Positions 42,708 to 52,343 are shown, numbered from the stretch's first letter. The stretch is 64,000 bases of DNA from Pseudoduganella flava (GCF_007830495.1 NZ_VLKW01000005.1:243641-307640); one strand, 5' to 3'. The notes: a model not told the origin generated them from the sequence alone. Program-made: numbers and translations.

Positions 42708-43661
42708 CTAGCCGACGCTTGCGGTTTGCAACAGGCGCACCGCATGTTCGCGCACCGCTGCGCACAGCGCCGGCGGGTGCACGACCTCGAACGGGAACGG
42801 CAGCGCCGCCAGTTGCCGGGCCAGCCAAGGCAGTTCATCCGCCTCCGACCGCAGCAGAACGCCGTCCTCCGCCTGCTCCAGCACGCCCATGTAGCCGGGC
42901 AGGCTGGCGCGCGCACTGCTCACGTCAGTCTTCAACAGCACGGTGGCGGAAAAGGCCCGCGGCACCGTCGCGACGGCACTGCGCACGTGCGCCAGCGGGT
43001 CGAAGCCTTCCGGGCGGACGAACGCGCGCACGAGCGGGCGCACCTGCACCACCCGGTCGAGCCGGAGCGTGCGCAAATCCGCGCGCAGGTGGCACATGCC
43101 GGCCACGTACCAGAAGCCCAGGTAATACGCCAGGCCATACGGGTCGAACTCGCGCTCGGTGACGTCGCCCGCCGGGGCGCGGTACGTCAGCCGGACGCGC
43201 TGGCGAGCCTGGGCCGCGGCGGACAGCGCCGCCAGCGCGTCGTTGCTGCCGGGAGCGGTCCCGCGCGCGAGATCGAGCCGCACGGACGCATCGACGGCGC
43301 CGACCCGCCGCCGCAAGCCGTCCGGCATGATGCGCTCCAGCTTGGCCTGCGCGCTGGCGACGGCCGGCGTGCTGTCCGCCAGGCCCAGGCTGCGCGCGGC
43401 CAGCAGGCCGACGGCCAGCGCGAGCGCCTCGTCGTCCGTGAACATCATCGGCGGCAGCTTAAAACCGGGCATCAGCGCATAGCCGCCATAACGGCCCCGC
43501 TCCGCCGTCACGGGAATGCCCAGCTCTTCCAGCATGACGATGTAGCGGCGCAGCGTGCGGCCGTCGACGCCCAGCCGGCTCGCCAGCTCGGTGCCGCTCA
43601 GCCGGCCGTGGGTCTGCAGCAGCTCGAGCACGGCGAGCACGCGGGTGGTGGGATGGTACAT
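42708..43661 (-). CDS. HTH-WYL domain transcriptional regulator
   Basis: A YafY-type regulator of 317 residues. An N-terminal winged helix (ASRLGVDGRTLRRYIVMLEE, about 28-50) precedes a central linker and a C-terminal WYL-like region (FWYVAGMCHLRADLRTLRLDRV). WYL proteins bind small molecules or nucleic acid ligands and often regulate stress responses. Its gene is divergent from a LysE exporter, which is a plausible target. Confidence 0.9.
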   Translation of the reverse strand: MYHPTTRVLAVLELLQTHGRLSGTELASRLGVDGRTLRRYIVMLEELGIPVTAERGRYGGYALMPGFKLPPMMFTDDEALALAVGLLAARSLGLADSTPAVASAQAKLERIMPDGLRRRVGAVDASVRLDLARGTAPGSNDALAALSAAAQARQRVRLTYRAPAGDVTEREFDPYGLAYYLGFWYVAGMCHLRADLRTLRLDRVVQVRPLVRAFVRPEGFDPLAHVRSAVATVPRAFSATVLLKTDVSSARASLPGYMGVLEQAEDGVLLRSEADELPWLARQLAALPFPFEVVHPPALCAAVREHAVRLLQTASVG

Positions 43662-43743
43662 GGGTTGAGCATAGCATCGAATCAGGGCGGATTCCGACCT
43701 GAATGAACCTTAGCCTGTGCGCTTTCCACTCATGGAGCGGCAC

Positions 43744-44379
43744 ATGTCCTACTCGATCAACCTGTGGCTGTATTTCGCCGTCGTGCTTGGCATCGTCGCG
43801 CTGCCGGGGTTGGACATGGCGTTCGTGCTGGGCAGCGCGCTGATCGGCGGCCGGCGTGCCGGACTCGCCGCGGTGGCGGGCATCGTCGCTGGCGGCGCGT
43901 GCCACGTGCTGATGGCGGCATTGGGCGTGGCCGCGCTGCTGCGCGTGTGGCCGGCGCTGTATCCGGCGCTGCTGCTGGGCGGCGCGGCGTACATGGGATG
44001 GATCGGCTGGGCGCTGCTGCGCGGCGCGGATGGCTTCGCGCTGGCCGGCACGCGTGGCGCGGACCTGCTACCTGCCGCCGCGTTCCGGCGCGCGATGCTG
44101 ACGAACCTGATGAATCCGAAGGCCTATGTATTCATGCTGGCCGTGTTCCCGCAATTCCTCCATGCGGAACACGGCCCCGTGTGGATGCAGTCCGGCGTGC
44201 TGGGCGCGATCACGGCGCTGACCCAGCTTGCCGTGTACGGCGCACTGGCGCTGGCGGCCGCGCGGGCATCCACCTGGTTCGGGCGCAGCGGCGGCGCGGC
44301 CGCCTGGACGGCACGCGCGCTGGGGGTGCTGCTGCTGGCCACCGCCGCACTGGGCCTGTGGCAGGCGGCGCAGGCCTGA
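43744..44379 (+). CDS. LysE family translocator
   Basis: A 211-residue inner-membrane exporter of the LysE/RhtB family with about six hydrophobic segments. The signature near the first helix (ALPGLDMAFVLGSALIGGRRAGL) and the central MLTNLMNPKAYVFMLAVFPQF motif are present. It probably exports amino acids or related metabolites. ATG at 43744 was chosen because GGAG sits six bases upstream; ATG at 43732 and GTG at 43717 lack one. Divergent to the WYL regulator. Confidence 0.9.
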   Translation: MSYSINLWLYFAVVLGIVALPGLDMAFVLGSALIGGRRAGLAAVAGIVAGGACHVLMAALGVAALLRVWPALYPALLLGGAAYMGWIGWALLRGADGFALAGTRGADLLPAAAFRRAMLTNLMNPKAYVFMLAVFPQFLHAEHGPVWMQSGVLGAITALTQLAVYGALALAAARASTWFGRSGGAAAWTARALGVLLLATAALGLWQAAQA

Positions 44380-44413
44380 CCGCAAGGCTGACGGCCAAGC
44401 CTGCCGCCGACGC

Positions 44414-44758
44414 TCAGTGCAGCCGGTCCAGCGCCTCCAGTACCCCCTTGCGGTTCTTGTGCTTGACTTCATAGGTGCGCACCTTGCGGCGCTGCGCGGC
44501 CGTCAGTTCGGCTAGAGCGCTGCGCACCTGAGGCACCGTCAGGTGCTCGTAGTTGGCGATCGGTACGCCGCGGTCCGGCGATGCGCCCGCGCGGTCCTTG
44601 GCCTTGGCCGTCTTCGTCTCGCCGTAGTCGCGGCGCTGCTTGTTGACGATGCGCGCGGCCACTTCCTCTTCGCGGCCCTTGTAGCGGCCTTCCTTCTCGA
44701 AGCGCTGTTCGAGTTTCTCGTATTCGCGTTCCCGTTTCGGGCTGGCACCTCGTGGCAT
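44414..44758 (-). CDS. Conserved small basic protein, often labelled plasmid stabilization protein
   Basis: A 114-residue, highly charged protein (lysine, arginine, glutamate). An N-terminal helix (MPRGASPKREREYEKLEQRF) and a C-terminal segment (LTVPQVRSALAELT) resemble a SAP/Rho-N-like helical motif. Chromosomal homologues are widespread in proteobacteria and usually carry the label 'plasmid stabilization' without evidence. The function is unknown; nucleic-acid binding is an inference from composition. Confidence 0.75.
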   Translation of the reverse strand: MPRGASPKREREYEKLEQRFEKEGRYKGREEEVAARIVNKQRRDYGETKTAKAKDRAGASPDRGVPIANYEHLTVPQVRSALAELTAAQRRKVRTYEVKHKNRKGVLEALDRLH

Positions 44759-44835
44759 GACATCCTCCTCGATTCCGTTATACGGATGTCATGGTAGCGA
44801 AGCGCGCAGCGCTGCGTCGCACAGCAGGTGCCCCG

Positions 44836-45825
44836 TCAAAACTGCTCGATCCACCCTGCCAGCTGGGCCGGCGTCGGTGCGGCGTCGGCCCCCACCAGCT
44901 TCACATGCACGCCATCCGGCCCGCCGGCCATCTGCAGCGTCTGGCCGTGCGTGCCGAGCCACAACAGCGCCGCCAGCCAGAACGCATGCTGCTGCGAGAC
45001 GGTGCTGGCTGTCGGGGTTTCCAGGAATTCCGTCAGCCGCGACGTGTGGACGATCGTGCCGCCGTCGGCCGCGCGGTCGAAGCCGTCGGCGAACACCTCC
45101 GCGAGGCGGTCGAACACGTCCGCCGCGCCGCCGCCGCGCGCCAGCAAGCCATCGAGCTGCGTGCGGACGGCAGCCGCGAACGCGGCGCTGCGGAACGCCT
45201 CGGAGCTGATCAGGTCCGAGTAATCCATCATCAGCCAGTCCGGCTCGGGCGGCGTCAGGCCAGCGCACAGCGCGGCGGCCAGGTACGCTTCGATCGGCAC
45301 GGCGGCACCCTGCGCGCCGGCCTCCCCCGCCACGCCGGCACACAGCGCATACAGCGTGCCGATCCGGTTCGCCACCGCCTGCTTCTGGCGGATCAGCAGC
45401 TTTTCGCGCAGCAGCTGGGCGTGCTCGCGGCGCAGCCGCGCCAGCTCGACGGCCTGCTTCATCTCCATCCGCAGCGCCGAGATGTCCCACGGCTTCTGGA
45501 TGTAGCGGTGGATCTGGCCCTGGTTCACCGCCTCCACCGTATGGGCGATTTCCGAGAACGCGGTGGTCAGGATGCGCACGATGTGCGGATAGCGGTCCCA
45601 CGCGTAGAACAGCAGTTCGTTGCCGTACGCGCCGGGCATGCGCTGGTCCGACACCAGGACGGCGATCGTGTCGGCATGCTGGTCCAGCATGCGCTTGCCT
45701 TCCTCGACGGATTCGGCGGTCAGCACATTGGCCTGCGCGCCCAGCGCGCGTTGAAAATACTTCAGTGCCGTCGGCTCGTCGTCGACGTACAGGATGGCTG
45801 GCAATGGTTTGGCAGCATCGATCAT
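44836..45825 (-). CDS. phcQ: Response regulator, PhcQ-like
   Basis: A 329-residue response regulator. The receiver covers residues 8-130 with acidic pocket VDDEP, phospho-acceptor D60 in VSDQRMPG and lysine in YIQKPWD. A coiled segment (130-160) and an alanine-rich C-terminal domain of unknown type follow; no DNA-binding helix is recognised. It is last in the methyltransferase / kinase / receiver-kinase / regulator operon, the position of phcQ in Ralstonia. The ATG overlaps the preceding stop by 4 bases. Assignment is by operon architecture. Confidence 0.72.
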   Translation of the reverse strand: MIDAAKPLPAILYVDDEPTALKYFQRALGAQANVLTAESVEEGKRMLDQHADTIAVLVSDQRMPGAYGNELLFYAWDRYPHIVRILTTAFSEIAHTVEAVNQGQIHRYIQKPWDISALRMEMKQAVELARLRREHAQLLREKLLIRQKQAVANRIGTLYALCAGVAGEAGAQGAAVPIEAYLAAALCAGLTPPEPDWLMMDYSDLISSEAFRSAAFAAAVRTQLDGLLARGGGAADVFDRLAEVFADGFDRAADGGTIVHTSRLTEFLETPTASTVSQQHAFWLAALLWLGTHGQTLQMAGGPDGVHVKLVGADAAPTPAQLAGWIEQF

Positions 45826-46934
45826 GCTTGTTCCTTTTGTGTTTCTGGAAAATTCATCGTGACGGTCGTCCCCCGCCCCTCTTTCGACTGCACGCGCAGC
45901 GCGCCGCCGAACGACTGCATCACCCGGTTGCAGAAAATCAGGCTCCAGCCGTGCCCCGCGCCACCGTGCATCGATACGGGGTCGAGCAGCAGGCGATGCA
46001 GGATCGCGGAAGGGATGCCGGGGCCGTTGTCGGACACGGCGAGCACCGGCCGCTCGTCCACACCCACCGTGACCGTCAGGCGCGGCGCCGGATGGCCGTC
46101 CAGCGCGCGCAGCGCATTGCCGACCAGCGCGGACAGCACCAGCGCCACGCAGTTCGGCGCCGCCGCGATCGGGAAGTCGTGCCGCACGTCGACCACGATC
46201 GCGTCGCGCTGTTCAGGCGCCATCGCATACGCGGCCAGCAGCGCCGCCACCATCCGCTGCGCGCTGTCGGCCGCTACCCGCGCGGCCGGCGCCAGCGCCG
46301 CGCGCTTGATCGTGTCGACGAACGCGTCCAGCACGGACTGGCAGTAGCGCGCATTATCGTTCATGTGGGCGACGGCGTTGCCGATGCGGGCACGCAGCAG
46401 CGCCGGCGAGCCTTCGTCGTCGCGCTCGGCCACGCGCCGCGCGATCGTCTGCGCGAAATCGGCGATCGACGCGAGCGGCGTGCCCAGCTCGTGGGCCAGG
46501 AACGCCACCGTTTCCTCGACCGCCAGCATGCCCTGTTCGCGCACCGCGCGCTCGCGCGCCCGCCGTGCCGCCTCGGCGCAGGCCAGCCGCAGCACTTCGC
46601 GCAGCGTGTCCTGCGGCACGGGCTTTTCCAGCACGCGGAACACGTCGCCGCCGTTCACCGTTTCCAGCAGCACGTCCTTGTTCGCGTACGCGGTGACGAG
46701 GATGCGCACGAGGCCGGGCCGGCGGCGCTCCACCTCGCGCAGCAGTTCGCCGCCGGCGCGCCCCGGCATGCGCCAGTCGGTGACCAGCACGTCGACGGAG
46801 TGCTCGGCCAGGAGCGCCAGCGCGGCATCGACACCCGGTGCCGTCAGCACGCGGTAATCGCTGCCGAACGCGCGGCCGAAGTACTTGCGCGCCAGGTCCT
46901 CGTCGTCCACGTACAGCACCGTCGTCGCTTCCAT
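45822..46934 (-). CDS. phcR: Receiver-histidine kinase hybrid, PhcR-like
   Basis: A 370-residue soluble protein. The N-terminal receiver (about 5-120; D53 in VTDWRMPG, K104 in LEKPVP) is followed by a dimerisation domain with H148 in FLAHELGTPLAS and an ATPase domain with NALRAL, DNGPGIP and GHGWSLIFCN. A receiver in front of a kinase, without a DNA-binding domain, is the PhcR layout in Ralstonia. There PhcS signals to PhcR to relieve repression of the master regulator PhcA. The start overlaps the phcS-like stop by 1 base. Confidence 0.75.
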   Translation of the reverse strand: MEATTVLYVDDEDLARKYFGRAFGSDYRVLTAPGVDAALALLAEHSVDVLVTDWRMPGRAGGELLREVERRRPGLVRILVTAYANKDVLLETVNGGDVFRVLEKPVPQDTLREVLRLACAEAARRARERAVREQGMLAVEETVAFLAHELGTPLASIADFAQTIARRVAERDDEGSPALLRARIGNAVAHMNDNARYCQSVLDAFVDTIKRAALAPAARVAADSAQRMVAALLAAYAMAPEQRDAIVVDVRHDFPIAAAPNCVALVLSALVGNALRALDGHPAPRLTVTVGVDERPVLAVSDNGPGIPSAILHRLLLDPVSMHGGAGHGWSLIFCNRVMQSFGGALRVQSKEGRGTTVTMNFPETQKEQA

Positions 46935-48274
46935 CAACGCTCCCCGCCTGCCCGCGGCAGGTCGAAAGTAAACTTCGTCCATTGTCCCGGCACGCTCTCG
47001 GCAGACAGCAGGCCGCCGTGGCGCTGCACCACGCTGTAGCAGATCGCCAGCCCCAGGCCGAGCCCCTGCCCGACTTCGCGGGTCGTGAAGAACGGCTCGA
47101 ACACGCGCGACAGGTGCTCGGGCGGGATGCCGGGGCCGTTGTCGACCACCCATACGCGCACCCGCGCACCATCCGGCCGCGCGCCGACGACGATTCGCGG
47201 CGCCCCGTTCGGCTCCTTGCGCAGCGCCAGCGCGGCATTGCTGAGCAGGTTGATCAGCACGCCGATGATGGCCGCCTCGTCGCCCCGCACCAGCATGTCG
47301 CCATCGATGTCGCGGCCGATCGCGATGCCCTTGGTCTCGTGGCCGACAAGGCGCACTGCCGCATCGAGCGCACGCTCGAACAGGAATGCCGCGTCCTGCG
47401 TTTCCTCGTTGCGGTAGGCGAACGTCTTCAGGTCCGAGACGATGTACTGCACCCGTTGCATCCCCTGCTTCGCATCGGCCAGGCACTCGCGCAGCGTGGC
47501 GCTGGCCTGCGCTGCCGGCTCCTCCATCGCCACGTCGATCGCCATCATGCAGAAGTTGACGGGGTTGTTCACCTCGTGCAGCAGGCCGGCCGATAACGTG
47601 CCCAGCGCCGCCATCTTCTCCTGCTGCAGCATCTGGCCCTTGATGTCGGCGAGGTTGCGGTTGGTGCTTTCCAGCTCCTCGTTCTTGCGGGCCAGTTCGT
47701 CCTTCAGCTCGAACAGCTGGCGCCGCCCCCTTTCATTGTAATAGGTATAGACGGTGCTGCCGGCCACGGCGAACAGGATGATCGTCGAGTGGAACAGGAA
47801 CTGGCCGTGATCGCGCACGCCGCTCTCCCGCGTCACGCACGCCAGCCAGTACAGCAGCAAGGTCAGCATGCCGAACGCCAGCGTGTACATATACCCCACC
47901 GGGAACAGCGTGCCGACCGCGAAGATCGTCAGGATGATCCCGGCGTAGAACAGCGATGCCTCGCCCTGCGTCACGTGGATCATCCAGGCGATCATCAGCT
48001 GCGGGAACGTGAGCCAGACGAACGTCACCGCGTGCACGTGGCGCCGGCCGAACGGCAGGTACAACAACCCCAGGCCGGCCAGCACGCCCAGCCCGGTAAC
48101 GACGCGCGCCAGCGCGAAGCGCAGCATCTGGTCCGGGTACACGGCATAGTCGAGCACCACGCCGAGCAGTACCAGCACGATGACCGTGACGGCGCACGCG
48201 CGGCTCTGCAGCAGGTGGAATCCGGACAGCTCCCTGGCGTAGCTGCCGCGCACCGTCGTGGCAGCGGCCCCCAT
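46934..48274 (-). CDS. phcS: Membrane sensor histidine kinase, PhcS-like
   Basis: A 446-residue inner-membrane kinase. Five or six hydrophobic segments fill residues 28-175, a coiled coil runs from 183 to 220, and the phospho-acceptor is H233 in LSAGLLHEVNNPVNF. The ATPase domain has NLLSNAALAL, DNGPGIP and GQGLGLGLAICYS. In the Phc system the equivalent kinase senses 3-hydroxy fatty acid methyl esters made by PhcB. The ATG shares one base with the phcB-like stop (TGATG). Confidence 0.77.
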   Translation of the reverse strand: MGAAATTVRGSYARELSGFHLLQSRACAVTVIVLVLLGVVLDYAVYPDQMLRFALARVVTGLGVLAGLGLLYLPFGRRHVHAVTFVWLTFPQLMIAWMIHVTQGEASLFYAGIILTIFAVGTLFPVGYMYTLAFGMLTLLLYWLACVTRESGVRDHGQFLFHSTIILFAVAGSTVYTYYNERGRRQLFELKDELARKNEELESTNRNLADIKGQMLQQEKMAALGTLSAGLLHEVNNPVNFCMMAIDVAMEEPAAQASATLRECLADAKQGMQRVQYIVSDLKTFAYRNEETQDAAFLFERALDAAVRLVGHETKGIAIGRDIDGDMLVRGDEAAIIGVLINLLSNAALALRKEPNGAPRIVVGARPDGARVRVWVVDNGPGIPPEHLSRVFEPFFTTREVGQGLGLGLAICYSVVQRHGGLLSAESVPGQWTKFTFDLPRAGGER

Positions 48275-49719
48275 CAGCGCGCAACCGTGGTTTCGGCGAA
48301 CACGTTGACACCGGTGGGATCGGTGTACACGTGCGTCTCGCCGCGCCCGGCGGGCAGGATCGCCTGCATCTTCGCCTCGTCGCGATAGATCAGGTACCAC
48401 TCCAGCACGTGCTCCATGCTGAAGCGCTCCGGGTTCGCGCTATGCACATTCGTGACGAGCAGCCGCCCGCCCGGCCGCGTGCGCGATGCGAAGTAGCCGT
48501 TCAGCCGCGCGCACACCTTGTCCGACAGGTAGTCGAACAGGCCGGCGCAATACACCGCGTCGAACTCGCCCTGGCCGGCGCCTTCCGTGTCGCGGCGCTT
48601 CAGGAGCTGGTGCACGGAGTCCTGCACGAAGTCAATGCGGGTGCGCTTGCCGGTGGCACGCTGCACGGCATCGAGCCGCGCGCGCGTCCAATCGAGGGTT
48701 TCGGCGGAAAAGTCGACCAGCTGGAACGACAGCAGTTCGGGCTCGTCGAACGTCTCCAGGAAGCGGGCGATCTCGGCGGCCGGGCCGCAGCCCACGTTCA
48801 GTACGCGGAACGCCCGGCCGGCGGCGCGGGCCTGCTGCGCCAGCCCGGTCAGGTATCGCACGAGGATGTCGATGCGGTGCCGGTGCGCCGTCGCCACCGC
48901 CGTCTGCAGGAAAGCCGTGTTGACGACCTGGAAGTAGGTGCTCGGCCCTTCGCGGGGATCGCCCAGGATCTGGTTCACCATCTGGTAGTCGCCCGCGTAA
49001 CCCAGCGGCTTCGTATAGGTGCGGAACACGAACGGCGCGCGCAGGATCAGTGGGTGCAGCGCGGCCTGCGCGAACGCGCGGTGCGCCGGCGCCAGCTCGT
49101 CGTCGACCAGCGAGGCCTGGTGATTGAGCTCGTCGAAGCAGGTCTTCATCTTGCTCATCAGCGGCAGCGCCAGCTCATGGAAATACTCGGTGGGCAAACG
49201 ATTGCCCGGCTGGCCGTCCGCCAGGTCCACCTGTTCGAGCCAGCGCGACGCGTCGGCCAGGAAGGCGCGCGTCTCGTTGATGACGATCTGGTAATCGCGG
49301 CGGATGCGAAAACGCTCGCTCCAGCCGTCCACGAACGCCTGCGCCTTGCGGCCGATGACGCCGGGCGCCAGCGCCACTTCGGTGAGCTCGCGCCACTCGT
49401 CCGTCAAGCTGACCGACACGATCGCCGTCAGCCCCGTGTTGACCATGCTGATGACGACGGCCTTGCCGACGTACGCATTGCGGGCGCCCATCCGCACCGT
49501 CAGCTCGGAAAGCACTTCGCTGACCTGGACAATCGACCACGGGTTATACACTTCCATCACCAGCGAGCGGCGCTGCAGGTTGACGATCGTGGCGCGGACA
49601 GCTTCGCCTTGCGTGTTGTAGAAGCTGACGACAGGATCGATTTGTGTTGGTGAGTACACGTATGAGCTTGTGCTGGCAATGGTAATGCCGAGTGTACATC
49701 GATGAACTAACCCCTGCAA
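48274..49719 (-). CDS. phcB: SAM-dependent methyltransferase, PhcB-like (3-hydroxy fatty acid methyl ester synthesis)
   Basis: About 481 residues. The C-terminal half is a class I methyltransferase (VLNVGCGPAAEIARFLE near the middle, VDFSAETLDWTRARL, FDAVYCAGLFDYL). The N-terminal half is a separate domain seen in PhcB-type proteins and slightly reminiscent of PilZ. In Ralstonia PhcB methylates a 3-hydroxy fatty acid to give the diffusible quorum signal. It is first of the four-gene operon. The start is uncertain: TTG 49719 has GGGGAAAAGG upstream, GTG 49740 and GTG 49659 are alternatives, and no in-frame ATG fits. Confidence 0.72.
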   Translation of the reverse strand: MQGLVHRCTLGITIASTSSYVYSPTQIDPVVSFYNTQGEAVRATIVNLQRRSLVMEVYNPWSIVQVSEVLSELTVRMGARNAYVGKAVVISMVNTGLTAIVSVSLTDEWRELTEVALAPGVIGRKAQAFVDGWSERFRIRRDYQIVINETRAFLADASRWLEQVDLADGQPGNRLPTEYFHELALPLMSKMKTCFDELNHQASLVDDELAPAHRAFAQAALHPLILRAPFVFRTYTKPLGYAGDYQMVNQILGDPREGPSTYFQVVNTAFLQTAVATAHRHRIDILVRYLTGLAQQARAAGRAFRVLNVGCGPAAEIARFLETFDEPELLSFQLVDFSAETLDWTRARLDAVQRATGKRTRIDFVQDSVHQLLKRRDTEGAGQGEFDAVYCAGLFDYLSDKVCARLNGYFASRTRPGGRLLVTNVHSANPERFSMEHVLEWYLIYRDEAKMQAILPAGRGETHVYTDPTGVNVFAETTVAR

Positions 49720-50015
49720 TGAACCTTTTCCCCAGCGCACGGCCGTTTTCTCTTGCCTATACGAAATTCCACAAAGAAATGTCCGTGAAATGTCAGGCAA
49801 GCCCGGCCGGGCCCTGCGCGCAGCCGCGTCGGACGGCCCTGTCACTGGTTCTTCTTGCCTGCTGGAACCATCTACGCCGGCGGAAAGCAACTAACAATCA
49901 CAAAGTTGATCGGCAGCCGGCTGTGCGGTGGGCTCGCCCAGCGCCGTCCTGGACGGTACGGTGCCGTACAGACGCCTTGCACGCTCCGCGCCACACTGGC
50001 ACCACGGAGGCGAAC
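49720..50015. promoter_or_regulatory. Divergent promoter region between the phc-like operon and the flavodoxin gene
   Basis: This stretch of about 300 bases should drive both the leftward four-gene operon and the rightward reductase. No clear operator or consensus promoter was identified. The exact left limit depends on the uncertain start of the methyltransferase gene. Confidence 0.45.
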
Positions 50016-51089
50016 ATGACGCAAGACGTAAGGAAGGGCCAGGCGCCCGGCAAGCTCGATCGGGATGCATTCCACCGCAAGTTCACGGCATCGTTTTACG
50101 ATCCCCGCTTCGACCCGCTGCGCGAACAGATCGCCCAGCTCGAAGACGTCGCGTGGCGCAATTACTGCGACAGCCGCAAGGCGCCGATCACCGTCAAGGC
50201 GGGGCCGGGTTTCGCGGATCCGGACTACGACCTGGCGGTCGGGTGGAAGGCCGCGCGCGACCGGCTGCTGGAAGCGGAGCGGCGCCAGAAGGACCCGGCC
50301 ACGCCATCGCGCGTGCTGCTGGTCGTGGGCGCCGCACGCAACGACGGCACCTGCCCCGGCGAGATGTCGAAGACGTTCCGGATGGTCGAATTGGCGCGCA
50401 CCGCGCTGCAAACCGAGGGCATCGAGGCCGATGTGCTCGACCTGTCGCTGCTGACCTCCACCTACGATCATCACATCCACCCGTGCAAGGGGTGCGTATC
50501 GACGGCGATGCCGCTGTGCCACTGGCCGTGCAGCTGCTACCCGAACCACAGCCTGAACCAGGTGAACGACTGGATGAACGAAATCTACGAGCGCTGGGTG
50601 CTGGCGCACGGCGTGCTGATCGTCGCGCCGACGTACTGGTACCAGTCGCCGTCGCCGCTGAAGCTGATGATCGACCGCCTCGTGTGCGCGGACGGCGGCA
50701 ACCCCGATCCCTCCAGCACGCACGGCAAGGAGCCTGAGGAAGCCAAGGCGCTGGAATTGCAAGGCTGGGATTACCCGCAGCACCTGGCCGGCCGCGCCTA
50801 CGGCGTGTTCGTGCACGGCGACGTGGCCGGCACGGAAAGCCAGCGCCGCAACCTGGCCGACTGGCTCGACTGGATGGGCCTCATCGCTGCCGGACAACAG
50901 GCCGTCGTCGAGCGCTACATCGGCTATTACGAATCGTATGCCGAGAGCCATGCGGCGCTGGACAAGGATGCGGCGCTGCAGGAAGAAGTGCGCAACGCGG
51001 CGCGCGCCGTGGCCGAAGCCGTGCGCGAGCTGCGCGCCGGGCGGCTGTCGAAGCCGGATGCACGGCTGCGGCGCCCGAGGCCAAAGTAA
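50016..51089 (+). CDS. Flavodoxin-fold NAD(P)H-dependent oxidoreductase
   Basis: A 357-residue protein. A long N-terminal extension (about 1-100) precedes a flavodoxin-like FMN reductase fold: LLVVGAARNDGTCPGEMSK for the phosphate loop and APTYWYQSPSPLKLMIDR for the flavin loop. A cysteine-rich insert (CKGC, CHWPCSC) lies between them and could bind metal or a disulfide. GGAGG precedes the ATG. It is divergent from the phc-like operon; any link is unproven. Substrate unknown. Confidence 0.87.
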   Translation: MTQDVRKGQAPGKLDRDAFHRKFTASFYDPRFDPLREQIAQLEDVAWRNYCDSRKAPITVKAGPGFADPDYDLAVGWKAARDRLLEAERRQKDPATPSRVLLVVGAARNDGTCPGEMSKTFRMVELARTALQTEGIEADVLDLSLLTSTYDHHIHPCKGCVSTAMPLCHWPCSCYPNHSLNQVNDWMNEIYERWVLAHGVLIVAPTYWYQSPSPLKLMIDRLVCADGGNPDPSSTHGKEPEEAKALELQGWDYPQHLAGRAYGVFVHGDVAGTESQRRNLADWLDWMGLIAAGQQAVVERYIGYYESYAESHAALDKDAALQEEVRNAARAVAEAVRELRAGRLSKPDARLRRPRPK

Positions 51090-51098
51090 GGCGGGAAG

Positions 51099-52301
51099 TC
51101 AGGCTCCGCTCAGTTGCCGCTCGAACGCGTCGACGACGCCCTCGGTGCGTTCCAGCACGCTGCGCGCGCCGCGCCGGTGGGCGAACGCGGCGGCCGCGGC
51201 GCGGAACTTGCCGTCGTCGAGCAATGCCCGGACCAGCGCGCGCCAGTCGCCACCCGCCTTCACCCGGGCGCCGTTGATGCCGCCGCCCCAGCTGTCGACG
51301 CGCCGCGCGAGCAGGAACTGCTCCAGCTGCATCGGCAGCATCAGCACGGGCACGCCGGCCAGCAGCGACTGCACCAGCGTCGCCTCGCCGGCATGGCACA
51401 CGCACAGCGCGGCGCCATGCAGCGCCACTTCCGGCGCCACCGGGTGCGCCGAATACACGATGTGCGACGACAGTACGGGCGCGGGCCGTCCGGCCGCCAC
51501 TTCGGGCAGGTAGCACAGCACGCGGCAGCCTTCGTCCACCAGCGCCTGCAGCACCGCCGCATGGCTGCCGTGGTCGTGCTTCAGGTAGGCGAACACGCGA
51601 GGACCGTCGCCCGGCGGCCAGGCCGGCGCCGAACCGCCCAGCGGCATGCAGACCGGGCCGAGCCAGGCGCCGTCGCCGGGGCCGCGGCCGTAATGGTCGA
51701 GCTCCGGCCACGTGCACAGCAACGGCGCATCGCCCAGCAGCAGGCGCGCGGCGTTCGGCAATTCGGGGGCGCGGTGCATTTCCAGCACGGCATTGGCCAC
51801 GTTCAGCAGATGGGCCTCGGCCCGGGCAAGACGGTGCGGCGCCACGCCTTCCCAGTCCCGCAGGCACGGCAATGGCCGGTCTGGCGGCGGGCTGCAGAAG
51901 CCGATGCCGACGGAGCTCGTCGGCACGCCCAGGCTGCGCGCCGCCAGTAGCGCGGTCGGCGCATAATCGGCCACGACGAGGTCGGGCCGGGCTTGACCGA
52001 ACAGCCCGCGCCAGCCTTCCACGAGGCCGGCCAGGCCGGGCACTTCCAGGTAACCGGCGGCGATCAGGATTTCGGCGAGGCTGGCCTGGTTCGGCGGCAT
52101 CCCCTCTGTGCGGTGCAGCCACACGGGCGCCTGGAAGCGCGGTACCGGCAGGTCGGCCAGCACGCGCTGCGTAAAGCCCAGGTCGCGCAACGTCAGGCTG
52201 ACCCGATGGCCGCGCGCCAGCAGTACGCGCGCCAGCATCTTCAGCCGCCCCGCGTGGCCGAGGCCACCGCCCAGTTCCCATGCCAGGTGTATATGTGCCA
52301 T
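51099..52301 (-). CDS. GT1-type glycosyltransferase
   Basis: A 400-residue glycosyltransferase of the GT-B fold. The N-terminal acceptor domain begins WELGGGLGHAGRLKMLARVL. The C-terminal donor-binding signature is close to the GT1/MurG pattern: CHAGEATLVQSLLAGVPVLMLPMQLEQFLLARRV. Such enzymes glycosylate lipids, natural products or sterol-like acceptors. It ends close to the convergent flavodoxin gene and stands alone. The acceptor is unknown. Confidence 0.85.
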   Translation of the reverse strand: MAHIHLAWELGGGLGHAGRLKMLARVLLARGHRVSLTLRDLGFTQRVLADLPVPRFQAPVWLHRTEGMPPNQASLAEILIAAGYLEVPGLAGLVEGWRGLFGQARPDLVVADYAPTALLAARSLGVPTSSVGIGFCSPPPDRPLPCLRDWEGVAPHRLARAEAHLLNVANAVLEMHRAPELPNAARLLLGDAPLLCTWPELDHYGRGPGDGAWLGPVCMPLGGSAPAWPPGDGPRVFAYLKHDHGSHAAVLQALVDEGCRVLCYLPEVAAGRPAPVLSSHIVYSAHPVAPEVALHGAALCVCHAGEATLVQSLLAGVPVLMLPMQLEQFLLARRVDSWGGGINGARVKAGGDWRALVRALLDDGKFRAAAAAFAHRRGARSVLERTEGVVDAFERQLSGA

Positions 52302-52343
52302 GTCGTTCACAGTCCACGAAGCGCGGCCAGGTCGGCCGCGGCC

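Noticed and set aside
44414..44758. A toxin-antitoxin or plasmid maintenance locus
   Set aside because: The single small gene has a misleading family label; no partner gene or plasmid feature is nearby.
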